Of a stretch of DNA of 64,000 bases, positions 1 to 9,449 are shown piece after piece. The stretch's first letter is position 1; each line of letters starts with the position of its first letter. Made by a program: the position numbers and the translations under genes. The notes below the pieces were generated by a model. That model had not been told where the DNA came from. It saw nothing but the letters and a program-made list of their open reading frames with translations, and searched no databases. This DNA comes from Streptomyces marokkonensis (GTDB taxonomy: Bacteria > Actinomycetota > Actinomycetes > Streptomycetales > Streptomycetaceae). Location of the stretch: positions 124,001-188,000 of the forward strand of contig NZ_VSKS01000017.1 of assembly GCF_008312835.1 (NCBI RefSeq), in the 5' to 3' direction.

Positions 1-202
1 CGGCCCAGCCGGGGAAGGCGGCCTTGGCGGCGGCGACGGCCGCGGCGCCCTCCATCGCGGTTCCCCGGGAGATCTCACCGAGGCTGCTGCCGTCGATGGG
101 TGACACGTCGGTGAAGGTTTCGGTGGAGGCGACGCGTTCGCCGCCGATGAAGTGCCGGGTGTCGATGGTGACTCCGGCGACGGTGGTGAGGTGTTCGCTC
201 AT
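1..202 (-). CDS. Aldehyde dehydrogenase, N-terminal fragment (runs off the left edge)
   Basis: Only the first 67 codons are in the window. They read as the start of an NAD(P)-dependent aldehyde dehydrogenase: the beta-hairpin motif HFIGGE, then a DVSPIDGSSLGEI segment and the AAKAAFPGW helix typical of residues 20-70 of this family. The ATG start codon is at 200-202. The catalytic Glu and Cys lie outside the window, so the substrate cannot be assigned. It is co-directional with the decarboxylase-like gene just upstream (43 bp gap), so the two are probably in one transcript. It could be a semialdehyde dehydrogenase like the HpaE-type gene further right, but only the family is supported. Confidence 0.8.
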   Translation of the reverse strand, partial: MSEHLTTVAGVTIDTRHFIGGERVASTETFTDVSPIDGSSLGEISRGTAMEGAAAVAAAKAAFPGWA

Positions 203-245
203 GTCCTCTGGCTCCTGACGGTCGGTGCGGCACGGTGCGGCGCGG

Positions 246-1052
246 TCACTGGGCACCGGAGGTGTTCGACTCCAGCAGCCGGCCGCCGTCCCACACCACG
301 CCGACCTGCCGGTAGTAGGCGGCGATCGGCTCGCGGACCTCCAGCCGGGCCAGTTCCTCCGTGGGTGCCTCGAACAGCTCCAGTTCGGCGTCGCCCACCC
401 AGGGCCGGCCGCCCTCGAACGAGGCGGCGCCGGACTCGATCAGTTCGTCGAGCGCCAGGCCCTTGCCCTTCTCGATGGAGGGCAGCCAGCGGTGGTGGGC
501 CATGGGGTGGCCGTTGACGAAGCCGTTGGTCTGCGAGGGCTCCCGCAGGGTGACGACGGCCTGGGCGAGGCGCCGGTCGGCGGCGGCGAGGGTGGCGCCG
601 AAGCGGGCGCGGGCCTCGATGCGCGGCGCGGGCCCGTAGGGGTGCGGGCGCGTCTGGTGGATGGAGCCGAGCTTCTTCGGGTAGCCCTGGTGCAGTCCGC
701 GGGCGATGGCGAAGTCCTTGTCGACCCAGATGTGGACGCATCGGGTGTAGGTCTGTTCCCGGTACTTGCAGCGGACGACCGCGAAGGCCTCCTTGTACTG
801 GGCGAGCACCGGGTCGAGCAGTTCCTCTCCCGAGGCGGAGCAGGACTGCCAGTCCGCCCAGATCAGCGCGACCGCGCCGGGGTCCTCGTCGGCGAGCTGA
901 AGCGGCTCGGGCAGCAGCTCGCGCACGCGGGCCGGGTCGGTGCGGTACTCGATGGTGAGCAGGTCGCCGGAGTAGCGCCATGGCGGCGAGGGGATCAGCG
1001 ACGAGGCACCCGTCGCCGTTTTCGGGTGGAAGTATCCGCGGACAGTGGTCAC
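246..1052 (-). CDS. Acetoacetate decarboxylase-like (ADC family) protein
   Basis: A 268-residue protein of the acetoacetate decarboxylase superfamily. The motif LHQGYPKKLGSIHQTR near residue 130 contains the paired lysines that include the Schiff-base lysine in true decarboxylases. The length fits the family (about 250-270). The family also contains enzymes that do other Schiff-base chemistry (aldolase or dehydratase-like), so decarboxylation of a beta-keto acid is only an inference. The GTG start at 1050-1052 is chosen because it follows an AAGGA box with normal spacing; an upstream in-frame extension looks non-coding. It lies between an aldehyde dehydrogenase and a small ferredoxin-like frame, all on the same strand, divergent from the glutamine-synthetase-like gene. 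Confidence 0.8.
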   Translation of the reverse strand: MTTVRGYFHPKTATGASSLIPSPPWRYSGDLLTIEYRTDPARVRELLPEPLQLADEDPGAVALIWADWQSCSASGEELLDPVLAQYKEAFAVVRCKYREQTYTRCVHIWVDKDFAIARGLHQGYPKKLGSIHQTRPHPYGPAPRIEARARFGATLAAADRRLAQAVVTLREPSQTNGFVNGHPMAHHRWLPSIEKGKGLALDELIESGAASFEGGRPWVGDAELELFEAPTEELARLEVREPIAAYYRQVGVVWDGGRLLESNTSGAQ

Positions 1053-1062
1053 TGGAGGTTCC

Positions 1063-1329
1063 TTAGGCGGTTGCACGGAGCGGTCGGGGGGCGGGTCGAA
1101 CCGCCTGCGCGGTTCGGTGCGGTGGCCGGCCAGGACGCGCGGCCTCCTCACCGAGGACGGGGACGCCGAAGGACCGGAGCGGGACGTCGTGCCGGTCGCT
1201 CCGGGCAGTCGGCAGCGGCGCGAACGCCGCGGGATCGGCCTTGATACCGGTAAGACGGCCGGTGAACACGACGTCGGCCGAAATGGCTCCGGGATTCTGG
1301 CACTTGTACATGTCGACGGCGACCTTCAC
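1063..1329 (-). CDS. Small ORF with ferredoxin-like N-terminus, possibly decayed
   Basis: An 88-residue frame starting with GTG at 1327-1329 behind an AAGGA box. Its first residues (VKVAVDMYKCQN) look like the N-terminal strand and first cluster cysteine of small actinobacterial 3Fe-4S ferredoxins. The other cluster cysteines are absent, and the C-terminal half is Arg/Pro-rich and unlike a folded domain. A Cys-Pro pair appears in another frame about 50 codons on, which suggests a frameshifted remnant. It ends 10 bp before the decarboxylase-like start, so it may still serve as a leader for that gene. Read it as a degenerate ferredoxin gene or a coincidental small ORF. Confidence 0.35.
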   Translation of the reverse strand: MKVAVDMYKCQNPGAISADVVFTGRLTGIKADPAAFAPLPTARSDRHDVPLRSFGVPVLGEEAARPGRPPHRTAQAVRPAPRPLRATA

Positions 1330-1673
1330 GGCCGTTCCTTCTGGTACTGGGGGAGCGTCGGAGAGGGAAGAAGGGAGCAAGCCCCTGACCGACGGCGTCG
1401 CTGGGGCAGGGCCCGGCCGAAGGGGTACGGCTGACACCGGACCAACTCGTTTGACTCCAAACAACATAGGAAGCGGTGGACGTCCGGTCAATAGCTATCC
1501 GGATGGATAAATTTCTTGCACGGGCCCCTTGCGGGAAGTCGGCGGCCATCCCTACGGTTTGACCGAGACAAGTGCGCGCCTCCTGCTCTCTCGCAGTCCG
1601 AAGCCGCCTTTCTCCCTCTCCCCCAGCGCCCTCCTGAGCCCTGGGACGCGCCCCTTCCCCTGAGGAGACACCG
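1330..1673. promoter_or_regulatory. Divergent promoter region with a GTTTG-4-CAAAC inverted repeat
   Basis: This 344-bp non-coding stretch separates the leftward ALDH/decarboxylase genes from the rightward glutamine-synthetase-like gene. At 1449-1462 it holds a perfect inverted repeat, GTTTGACTCCAAAC, a plausible dimeric repressor site. The local sequence at 1485-1515 is AT-richer than its surroundings. A GAGGA ribosome binding site at 1662-1666 serves the rightward gene. No ORF with coding character lies inside. Confidence 0.45.
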
Positions 1674-3029
1674 GTGAGCGCATCCACCACCCCACCCGTT
1701 CGCCGCCAGATGGAGCGGCTGGCCTCCGAGGGCATCGACGTGGTCCGGGTGACCTATCCCGACCTCATCGGCACCGATCGGGCCCGGGACGTCCTGCTGG
1801 AGCACCTGCCCGCGGCCTGCGACCACGGCCTCGCCTTCTGCCGCGCCGTGTACCACACCAGCCCCCAGGGCGACACCGTGCCCGTCCCCGGCGGCCTCGA
1901 CGCCGGCATGCCCGACATCCGTGTCACCCCCGACCTCGACACCCTGACCGCCCTGCCGTGGGAGCCCGGAGTCGCCACCTGCCTGGGTGACGTCACCGAC
2001 CCGGCCACCGGACTGCCCGCCCCGGAGTCCCCCCGCGACCTGCTGCGCGCCGTCCTCGACCGGTGCCGCGAGCACGGCCTGAGTCCCGTGGTGGGCCCGG
2101 AGCTGGAGTACTTCCTGTGCGACGCGGCCCCCGACAGCCCGCAGGGCTGGCGCCGCTACAGCGACGCCGAAGGCGTCGTGTACACCGCCGGCCTGCGCGC
2201 GGACGGCGACAACCACCTCCTGCGCACCCTGCGCCACCTGCGCGACCTGAACATCGGCGTCAGCAGCGGCAATCACGAGTTCGACGGCTCCCAGTTCGAG
2301 ATCAACCTGACCCACTCGGACGCCATGAAGGCCGCCGACCGCGCCTTCCGCTTCAAGGCGGCGGTCAAGGAACTGGCCCGCAAGGAGGGCCGCCTGGCCA
2401 CCTTCATGGCCAAGCCCTTCAACGACGCGGGCGGATCCGGCTTCCACCTCCACCTGTCCTGCCTGGACGACGACGGCGGCAACGCCTTCGCCGACACCGC
2501 GGCGCCGTACGGCCTGTCCGCCACCGCACGCCATGCGCTGGCCGGTGTCCTCGCCCACGCGCCGGCGCTCACCGCGCTGGCCAATCCCACGGTCAACTCC
2601 TACAAGCGGTTCGGCCCCGACAGCCTCGCGCCCTGGCTGATCGACTGGGGTCTGGACAACCGCAGTGCGATGGTCCGGATCCCTCCCGAGCGCGGCTCCG
2701 GCACCCGCTTCGAACTGCGCCTGGGCGACGCGAGCTCCAACCCCTACCTGCTGATCGCCGGAACGGTCGCGGCGGCACTGCTGGGCGTACTGGCCGGCGC
2801 GGAGCCATCCGCTCCGCTGGAGGGGTACGGCTACGACGCCGCGAAGGCGGCCGTGCTGCCGATGTCTCTGCCCACCGCCCTCGACGAGCTGGAGGCGGAC
2901 ACGGCACTGACCGAGGTGCTCGGCAAGGACTTCACCACTTCCTACCTCACGTACAAGCGCGACGAGGTCGCACGCTTCCACCGGCACGTCACCGACTGGG
3001 AGTTCACCGAGTACGCGTACCACCTGTGA
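1674..3029 (+). CDS. Glutamine synthetase family protein (GlnA-like gamma-glutamyl ligase)
   Basis: A 451-residue enzyme of the glutamine synthetase superfamily. Metal and substrate ligands are visible in family order: GPELEYF (E143, E145), GNHEFDGSQFEIN (E202, E209), GSGFHLHLS (H258, H260), NPTVNSYKRF, and RIPPERGSGTRFELR with the catalytic Arg/Glu near residue 340. Close relatives in catabolic clusters include PuuA-like and gamma-glutamylanilide-synthase-like enzymes, which ligate glutamate to amines. Because this gene sits in a catabolic island with aldehyde dehydrogenases and transporters, a catabolic gamma-glutamylation role is more likely than ammonia assimilation. That is inference. 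The GTG start at 1674 follows GAGGA. The gene stands alone on the plus strand and ends at a convergent terminator. Confidence 0.85.
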   Translation: MSASTTPPVRRQMERLASEGIDVVRVTYPDLIGTDRARDVLLEHLPAACDHGLAFCRAVYHTSPQGDTVPVPGGLDAGMPDIRVTPDLDTLTALPWEPGVATCLGDVTDPATGLPAPESPRDLLRAVLDRCREHGLSPVVGPELEYFLCDAAPDSPQGWRRYSDAEGVVYTAGLRADGDNHLLRTLRHLRDLNIGVSSGNHEFDGSQFEINLTHSDAMKAADRAFRFKAAVKELARKEGRLATFMAKPFNDAGGSGFHLHLSCLDDDGGNAFADTAAPYGLSATARHALAGVLAHAPALTALANPTVNSYKRFGPDSLAPWLIDWGLDNRSAMVRIPPERGSGTRFELRLGDASSNPYLLIAGTVAAALLGVLAGAEPSAPLEGYGYDAAKAAVLPMSLPTALDELEADTALTEVLGKDFTTSYLTYKRDEVARFHRHVTDWEFTEYAYHL

Positions 3030-3101
3030 CTCCGGACAGACCCGCCCCCCGGCCACGGCCGCCAGGTCCGTGAACCGGCGCCGTAAGCGAACAGCCACTG
3101 A

Positions 3102-3143
3102 CGCCCCCGCTCCCTGCCGGTCGTACGGCGGGGACCGGGGGCG
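3102..3143. terminator. Bidirectional terminator hairpin
   Basis: A stem of about 13 bp with one mismatch (CGCCCCCGCTCCC paired with GGGACCGGGGGCG) lies between two convergent genes. The position fits transcription stop for both. There is no U-tract, as is usual in high-GC actinobacteria. Confidence 0.5.
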
Positions 3144-3168
3144 TACTCGCCGGCCGTGCGGCAAGGGC

Positions 3169-3552
3169 TCAGTCCGGGTCCCGGCGGAAGAACGTCTTGC
3201 CGGCGATCCGCCACACTCCGTCCTCCCGGACCAGGGAGAAGTGGTTGGTGAAGTCATGGCCCTGATAGCCCGACTCGTCGAGCACGGCGACCGCGACCTC
3301 GCCGCTCACCTCGACCGAGCGGATGGTGTACGTGTACGCCGGGGTCCACTCGTCCGTGCGGGAATCGGCCGCGACCACGTCGCAGAACGCCTCGATCGGC
3401 GCGGAGACGAACTGCCGTCCGAGGTAGCCCCACATGTGCGCGTCCGGACGGAAGGCGGCGCGGACGGCCTCCGGGTTTCCGGCACTCACCGCCGCCACAT
3501 AGGCTTCCACAGCGGATCGAACGCCGTCGTGTGCTGCGATGCGCTCACTCAT
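3169..3552 (-). CDS. NTF2-like (SnoaL/lumazine-binding type) small protein
   Basis: A 127-residue single-domain protein with the NTF2-like layout: N-terminal helices (VRSAVEAYVAAVSAGNPEAV), a loop ending in PDAHMWGYL, and then curved-sheet strands ending HFSLVREDGVWRIAGKTFF. The closing V-W-R-I-x-x-K pattern is typical of the putative lumazine-binding/SnoaL-like family. Members act as small hydrolases, isomerases or ligand-binding proteins; the reaction here cannot be assigned. The ATG at 3550-3552 follows a GAGAGGA-like box. It lies 37 bp downstream of the aldehyde dehydrogenase on the same strand, so it is probably co-transcribed and acts on a related intermediate. Confidence 0.75.
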   Translation of the reverse strand: MSERIAAHDGVRSAVEAYVAAVSAGNPEAVRAAFRPDAHMWGYLGRQFVSAPIEAFCDVVAADSRTDEWTPAYTYTIRSVEVSGEVAVAVLDESGYQGHDFTNHFSLVREDGVWRIAGKTFFRRDPD

Positions 3553-3589
3553 CTGCGTTTCCTCTCAGGTCGTTTCGGGGCGGGGCGTG

Positions 3590-5038
3590 TCACCCGTGGT
3601 GTATCCACACGCCCTTGGTCTCGGTGAACACGTCCAGCGCGTAGGAGCCCATCTCCCGCCCCCAGCCGCTGGCCCCGAACCCTCCCCAGGGCGCCGCCGG
3701 GTCGGGGACCGGCGGCATGTTGACGAACACCGCGCCCGCGCGGATGTCCGCCGCGAGCCGGTGGGCGGTGGACAGGTCCCGGGTCCAGACCGCGGCGGCC
3801 AGACCGTACCGGGTGTCGTTGGCCCGCGCCGCCAGTTCGTCCTCGTCCTCGTAGGTGAGCACGGGCAGCACGGGACCGAAGACCTCCTGCCGGGCGATGG
3901 TCATGTCGTCACGCACGCCGGAGAAGACGGTGGGCCGGTAGAAGTTCCCGTGTTGCAGAGGGCCGTCGGCGCGCGCTCCTCCGGTGACCAGCTGGGCTCC
4001 CTCGGCGGTGCCCTGCTTCACCAGGGCGTCCACCCGACGCAGGTGCTCGTCGGTCACCAGCGGCCCCATCTGGGTGTCCGGGGACAGGCCGGGGCCCAGG
4101 CGCAGGGCGGCGACCGCGGCCGCGAGCTTCTCGGTGAACTCCTCCGCCCGGTGGCGGTCCACGTAGAAGCGGGAGTAGGCGGCGCAGACCTGCCCGCTGT
4201 TGAGCAGCGCTCCCCGCACATTGCCCTCAACGGCGGCATCGATGTCGGCGTCCCGGGCGATGATGCTGGGTGCCTTGCCGCCCAGTTCCAGGGTGACCCG
4301 CTTCAGATCGTTCGACGACGCCCGGACGATCTGCTGTCCCACCTCGGTGGAACCGGTGAAGGAGACCTTGTCCACCCGCGGGTGTTCCACGAGGGCCCGG
4401 CCGGTCGCGGGCCCGCCGGTGAGCAGGTTGACCACACCCGGGGGGAAGCCGGCTTCCTCGCACAGCCGCACGAGGTGCCAGGTGGTCAGCGGAGTCTGCT
4501 CGGCCGGCTTGACTACCACGGTGTTGCCGCAGGCCAGGGCCGGGGCCAGTTTCCACGCCGCGATCATCAGCGGGAAGTTCCAGGGGGTGATGAGCGCGCA
4601 CACCCCCACCGGTTCACGGCGGGTGAAGTGCAGCGTGCCGGGGAAGGAGACCGGGCTGACCGCTCCCTCGATCTTCGTGACCCAGCCCGCGTAGTAGCGA
4701 AAGTGCTCCGCGGCCCCCGCGACACTGACCCCGCGGGCCACCTCGTGAGGCTGCCCCTGGTCACGGGTCTCCAGCTCCGCGAGTTCCGCGGCGTCGCGCT
4801 CGATCAGGTCGGCGACCCGCCACAGCAGCCGGGCACGCTCCGCCGCGGGCAGCCCGGCCCACGCAGGGTCGCGCAGCGCCCGCCGTGCCGCGTCGACCGC
4901 GGCGTCGGCCTCCGCCTGTCCGGCCTGGACACAGATCCCGAGGACCTCCCCGGTGGCGGGGTCACGGGTGGTGAACTCCGCCCCGTCCGCGGCGTCGGTC
5001 CACTCACCTCCGATGAAAAGCCGGCCTCGCACATGCAT
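3590..5038 (-). CDS. NAD(P)-dependent aldehyde dehydrogenase
   Basis: A 482-residue class-3-fold aldehyde dehydrogenase oxidising an aldehyde to an acid. The cofactor motif is TPWNFPLMIAAWKLAPAL (about 151-168), followed by FTGSTEVG (227-234), the catalytic Glu in LELGGKAP (E251) and the catalytic Cys in NSGQVCAAYSR (C285). The C-terminal oligomerisation segment is complete. The start at 5036-5038 is preferred over an ATG 10 codons upstream because AAGAAGGA lies at normal spacing. The aromatic/aliphatic class of the family fits, but substrate is unknown. A TetR gene lies just upstream and an NTF2-like gene downstream, all on the minus strand. Confidence 0.9.
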   Translation of the reverse strand: MHVRGRLFIGGEWTDAADGAEFTTRDPATGEVLGICVQAGQAEADAAVDAARRALRDPAWAGLPAAERARLLWRVADLIERDAAELAELETRDQGQPHEVARGVSVAGAAEHFRYYAGWVTKIEGAVSPVSFPGTLHFTRREPVGVCALITPWNFPLMIAAWKLAPALACGNTVVVKPAEQTPLTTWHLVRLCEEAGFPPGVVNLLTGGPATGRALVEHPRVDKVSFTGSTEVGQQIVRASSNDLKRVTLELGGKAPSIIARDADIDAAVEGNVRGALLNSGQVCAAYSRFYVDRHRAEEFTEKLAAAVAALRLGPGLSPDTQMGPLVTDEHLRRVDALVKQGTAEGAQLVTGGARADGPLQHGNFYRPTVFSGVRDDMTIARQEVFGPVLPVLTYEDEDELAARANDTRYGLAAAVWTRDLSTAHRLAADIRAGAVFVNMPPVPDPAAPWGGFGASGWGREMGSYALDVFTETKGVWIHHG

Positions 5039-5186
5039 GGGAGGATCCTTCTTTCGAATCTTCGTCATGGCCCGGAACGGACATGGTCAGGGACCCGGAA
5101 CAGGCATGGGTCGACGGCCCGGACGGGCATGGGTGAAAGGGGCGCGGCCACGCGGGCACGCCCCGGGGACTGCCCGGTGAAACGGA

Positions 5187-5777
5187 TCAGTCGTCGAGGT
5201 TCCGCATCACCCGGTCGACGTAGGCGCGGTACTCCGGGATCAGCGCGCCGTCCGGGAACATCAGGGAGGTGACATTGGCCCCGATGGACACGCTGATGAT
5301 CTCCCCCGCGAGCTCGATCACCGCCGGCGCGTCGGCGCCTTCTCCCCTGCCGCGCGCAGCGGCGAGCCGTTCGGCGAGCCGCCGGCGCCAGTCGTGGAGG
5401 TGCTCGCGGTACAGCGTCGCGAGTTCCTCGTTGGCCACCGAGTGCTCCCACAGTGCGAGCAGCACACGGGCGGAGTCGATGCGGTACTGGTCCAGCGGCA
5501 GCGTCGCCTCGAGCTCGTGGCGCAGCACTTCCCTCGGGTCGCGTGACGGAACGTCCGCACCCATCTGCTCGTTCATCTCCGCGAGCACGCTCTGGAACGT
5601 GGCGGCCACGATGCTGTCCTTGCTGGGGAAGTAACGCTTCAGCGCGCCGTTGGCGAAACCCGCCTCGGCGACGATGCTGCGCATGGTCGCGGCCTCGAAG
5701 CCACCCTGGATGATGAGCTTCTTCGCGACCGCGACGATCTCCCGCCGCCGCTGGTCGTGGTCGATAATCTTCGGCAT
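5187..5777 (-). CDS. TetR family transcriptional regulator
   Basis: A 196-residue repressor-type protein. Residues about 8-55 form the TetR helix-turn-helix (RRREIVAVAKKLIIQGGF, then TMRSIVAEAGFANGALKRYF and PSKDSIVAATF). The helical C-terminus would bind a ligand. It lies 8 bp downstream of the last ABC transporter gene and upstream of the aldehyde dehydrogenase, so it is embedded in the leftward operon it may control. Candidate binding sites are the CGTTAGTCTACG 12-mers at 11111 and 15635, but that link is inferred from shared context only. Confidence 0.9.
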   Translation of the reverse strand: MPKIIDHDQRRREIVAVAKKLIIQGGFEAATMRSIVAEAGFANGALKRYFPSKDSIVAATFQSVLAEMNEQMGADVPSRDPREVLRHELEATLPLDQYRIDSARVLLALWEHSVANEELATLYREHLHDWRRRLAERLAAARGRGEGADAPAVIELAGEIISVSIGANVTSLMFPDGALIPEYRAYVDRVMRNLDD

Positions 5778-5785
5778 AGTCTTCC

Positions 5786-6654
<869 letters not shown>

Positions 6655-6658
<4 letters not shown>

Positions 6659-8457
6659 GTGTGCACCTTCTGTCCGGCCTCGTGCCACGCCGCGTCCAGA
6701 TCGTCGCGGCTCTCGCTGTCGTCCTGCGAGGCGTGGATGAGTTCCGCGGTGTACGGGTCCGCGGGGTCGGCGAAGATCTGCCCGACCGTACCGGACTCGA
6801 TGATCCGGCCGTCCTTCATGACCACGACCCGGTCGCAGATGTCGGCGACCACACCGAAGTTGTGCGTGACGATGACGAGCGCCATGCCGTACTCCTGCTG
6901 CAGTTCACGCAGCAGTTCCAGCACCTCGGCCTGGACCGTGACGTCCAGTGCCGTGGTCGGCTCGTCGGCGACCAGCAGGTCCGGCTTGCCCGCCACCGCG
7001 CCCGCGATGAGGACCCGCTGCGCCATGCCGCCGGAGACCTGGTGCGGGTAGGAGGCCATCACCCGGTCGGGGTCGGTGATGCCGACCCGCAGGAGAACCT
7101 CGCGTGCCCGGTCCCGGGCCTGCGCCTTGGTCAGCCTGTGCACCGCGCGAAGGGGTTCGACGAGCTGGTGGCCGATCGTGTAGCAGGGGTCGAGGTTGCT
7201 CATCGGCTCCTGGGGCACGTAGCCGACCCGGGTGCCCAGCAGGGCGTGCCGTTCGGCGCGCGGGAGACGGCCGGCCTCCCGGCCGCCGATCCAGATGCCG
7301 TCGGCGCTCGTACGGCCGTCCCCCGAGAGCAGGTCCAGCGCCGAGAACATGGTCTGTGACTTGCCGGACCCCGATTCACCCACGATGCCGAGCACTTCAC
7401 CGGGTGCGACGTCCAGGCAGACGCCGCGCACGACCTCCTTGTCGCCGTGCGCGGTGGCGTAGGTGACGCGGAGGTTGTCGATCCGCAGCACGCTCTGCTC
7501 GACGGTGTGGACCAGTGCGCCGCTGCTCGCGGGCGTCTCGGCGTCCGCCGCATGCCCGCCGGCCGGAGCGGTACGGCGTCGGCGGGCCGGCTCGGTGCGC
7601 ACGCTCACCAGATCGGCGAGGGTCGATCCTATGAAGGCGAGCGCGGCGATGGTGATGCCCAGCGCGAGCGAGGGCCACAGGAGGATCAGCGGGTGCGTCC
7701 CCATGGTGCGGAACCCGTCGTTCATCATCTGCCCCCAGTCGGGGGCCGACGCGGTGCCCACACCGAGGAACTGCAGGCCGGTCTGCATGCCCATCGCGAC
7801 GCCCGCGGTGAGCGCGGACTGGATGATGACGGGCGCGTGGACGGCGCGCAGCATGTGCGCGTGCAGGATCCGGGCGTGCGTGAGCCCGGCGACACGGGCG
7901 GCGTCGACGTAGGGCTCTCTGCGCACGGCGAGTGCCCGGGAGCGGGAGATCCGGTAGTAGCCCGGCGTCATGAACGCGCCGACCGTCACCATGAGCACCG
8001 TGAAGTCGGCCCCGGTGCCCGCGGCGACGATGAGCAGGACGATCATGCCGGGCACGGACTGGACGGCGTCGCTGATCCACGAGCAGATCCGGTCGGCCGC
8101 TCCGCCGAAGTACCCGGCGGCCACGCCCGCGGGCACCCCGATCCCGACCCCCACCAGGCAGGCGATGGCGGCGCCGTACACCGTCGTGCGCGCGCCGTAC
8201 AGCAGCCGGCTGACGATGTCCCGGCCGGCGGAGTCGCCACCCATCAGGTGCTCCGCGCTGGGCGGGGCCTGGGTCAGGGTGAAGTCGACGAAGTTGGGGT
8301 CGTGCGGGGCGAGGAGCGGGGCGAACAGGCCCACGAGGACGACGAGGAGGAACACCGCCAGGGCGGTGACGCCGAGCGGACGGCGCAGGAAGCGCCGCCA
8401 CAGGGCGCGCTCGGCCCGGACGGGACCGCCCGGCGCACGGAGAGCGGCGTCGGTCAT
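6655..8457 (-). CDS. ABC importer fusion: permease (DppC-like) plus ATP-binding protein (DppD-like)
   Basis: One 600-residue chain carries two subunits that are usually separate. Residues about 1-290 are a DppC-type permease with the N-terminal TM segment, the [22 protein letters not shown]-type periplasmic segment, and five further TM helices. Residues about 325-600 are an ATPase with Walker [10 protein letters not shown], signature VSGGMAQR, Walker [12 protein letters not shown] and H-loop VIVTHNF, ending with [13 protein letters not shown]. Such fusions are known in actinobacterial peptide/nickel transporters. The stop overlaps the next gene by 4 bp, and its start overlaps the upstream permease stop by 4 bp, so the three genes are translationally coupled. 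Confidence 0.92.
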
Positions 8458-9395
8458 ATCTCACGCACCTTCGGGTTGATCCACCCGAGCACGAGGTCGA
8501 GCAGGAAGTTGATGAGGACGACGAAGACGACCGTCACGGCGGTCAGCCCGAGCAGGATGGGGATGTCACCGATCTGGGAGGCCGACTGGGTGAGGCTGCC
8601 GATGCCCGGGAGGTTGAAGATGATCTCGACGACGATCGCACCGCCGAGCAGTCCGACGAACATCACCGCGAGCACGGTAAGCGCGGCGGGCGAGGCGTTG
8701 CGCAGCACATGCAGGGTCACGCGGCGCGAGGACAGCCCGCGGGCCCGGAGGGTACGGACGAAGTCCTGTCGGTTGACCTCGACGAATCCGTTGCGGAGCT
8801 GTTCGGCGATCATCACGATCGCGGCCAGCGCCAGGGCGACCGACGGCAGGGTGATGGAGCTCAGCCACGCGGAGGGGGACTGGGTCAGAGGGACGTAGCC
8901 GACCGCGGGGAACCACTTGAGCCGGACCGCGAACGTCATGACGAGGACGAGGCTGACCCAGAATCCCGGGAGGGCGAACAGGACCACCGACGCGAGCTTC
9001 AGCACGCGGGCGAGGTGTCCGCCCGGACGCAGCCCGGTGGCGATACCGACGGCGGTCCCGGCCACGGCCGCCAGGAGCGTGGCGCTCACCACGACCGACA
9101 GGGTGACCGGTACGCGCAGGGCGATCTGGTCCGAGACCGGCTGGAAGTTGCGCCACGAGGTACCGAAGTCGCCGCTGAGCGCGTGGGAGAACCAGTCCCA
9201 GTACTGCGCGAGGAGCGGCCGGTCCAGGCCGAGCCGTTCGTGCAGCGCCGCCCGCTGAGCCGGGGTGGCGTTGTTGCCGAGCAGGCCGGCGGTGGGATCG
9301 CCGATGGCCGCGTGTGCCAGGAAGAAGGTGGCGGAGGTGACGACGAGCAGCAGGACTATCCCCGACAACAGTCGCCGGATGGTGAATCTGATCAT
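8454..9395 (-). CDS. ABC importer permease (DppB-like)
   Basis: A 313-residue inner-membrane permease. It has an N-terminal TM segment (LLSGIVLLLVVTSATFFLAH), a long periplasmic loop with the LLGNNATPAQRAALHERLGLDRPL motif region typical of DppB/OppB, and five more TM helices. The cytoplasmic EAA-like loop is VNRQDFVRTLRARGLSSRRV. It pairs with the fused permease/ATPase to form the translocation pore. It overlaps that gene by ATGA at its 3' end and is separated from the binding-protein gene by a strong hairpin. Confidence 0.92.
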   Translation of the reverse strand: MIRFTIRRLLSGIVLLLVVTSATFFLAHAAIGDPTAGLLGNNATPAQRAALHERLGLDRPLLAQYWDWFSHALSGDFGTSWRNFQPVSDQIALRVPVTLSVVVSATLLAAVAGTAVGIATGLRPGGHLARVLKLASVVLFALPGFWVSLVLVMTFAVRLKWFPAVGYVPLTQSPSAWLSSITLPSVALALAAIVMIAEQLRNGFVEVNRQDFVRTLRARGLSSRRVTLHVLRNASPAALTVLAVMFVGLLGGAIVVEIIFNLPGIGSLTQSASQIGDIPILLGLTAVTVVFVVLINFLLDLVLGWINPKVREI

Positions 9396-9415
9396 GTAAG
9401 GGCCCCTCTGGGAGC

Positions 9416-9442
9416 GGGGCCGCCCGGCTGCCGGGCGGCCCC
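9416..9442 (-). terminator. Intra-operon hairpin after the binding-protein gene
   Basis: A perfect 12-bp stem (GGGGCCGCCCGG with a CTG loop) lies between the substrate-binding protein stop and the permease start. Such attenuating hairpins commonly keep binding protein in excess over membrane subunits. Confidence 0.55.
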
Positions 9443-9449
9443 GCCGGTA

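Noticed and set aside
1488-3257. A 589-codon open frame on the minus strand
   Set aside because: Antisense to the glutamine-synthetase-like gene; Val/Gly/Arg-rich composition with no family motif, a normal by-product of high-GC codon bias.
3539-5272. A 577-codon open frame on the plus strand
   Set aside because: Antisense to the aldehyde dehydrogenase, with no domain; the minus-strand gene has intact catalytic motifs.
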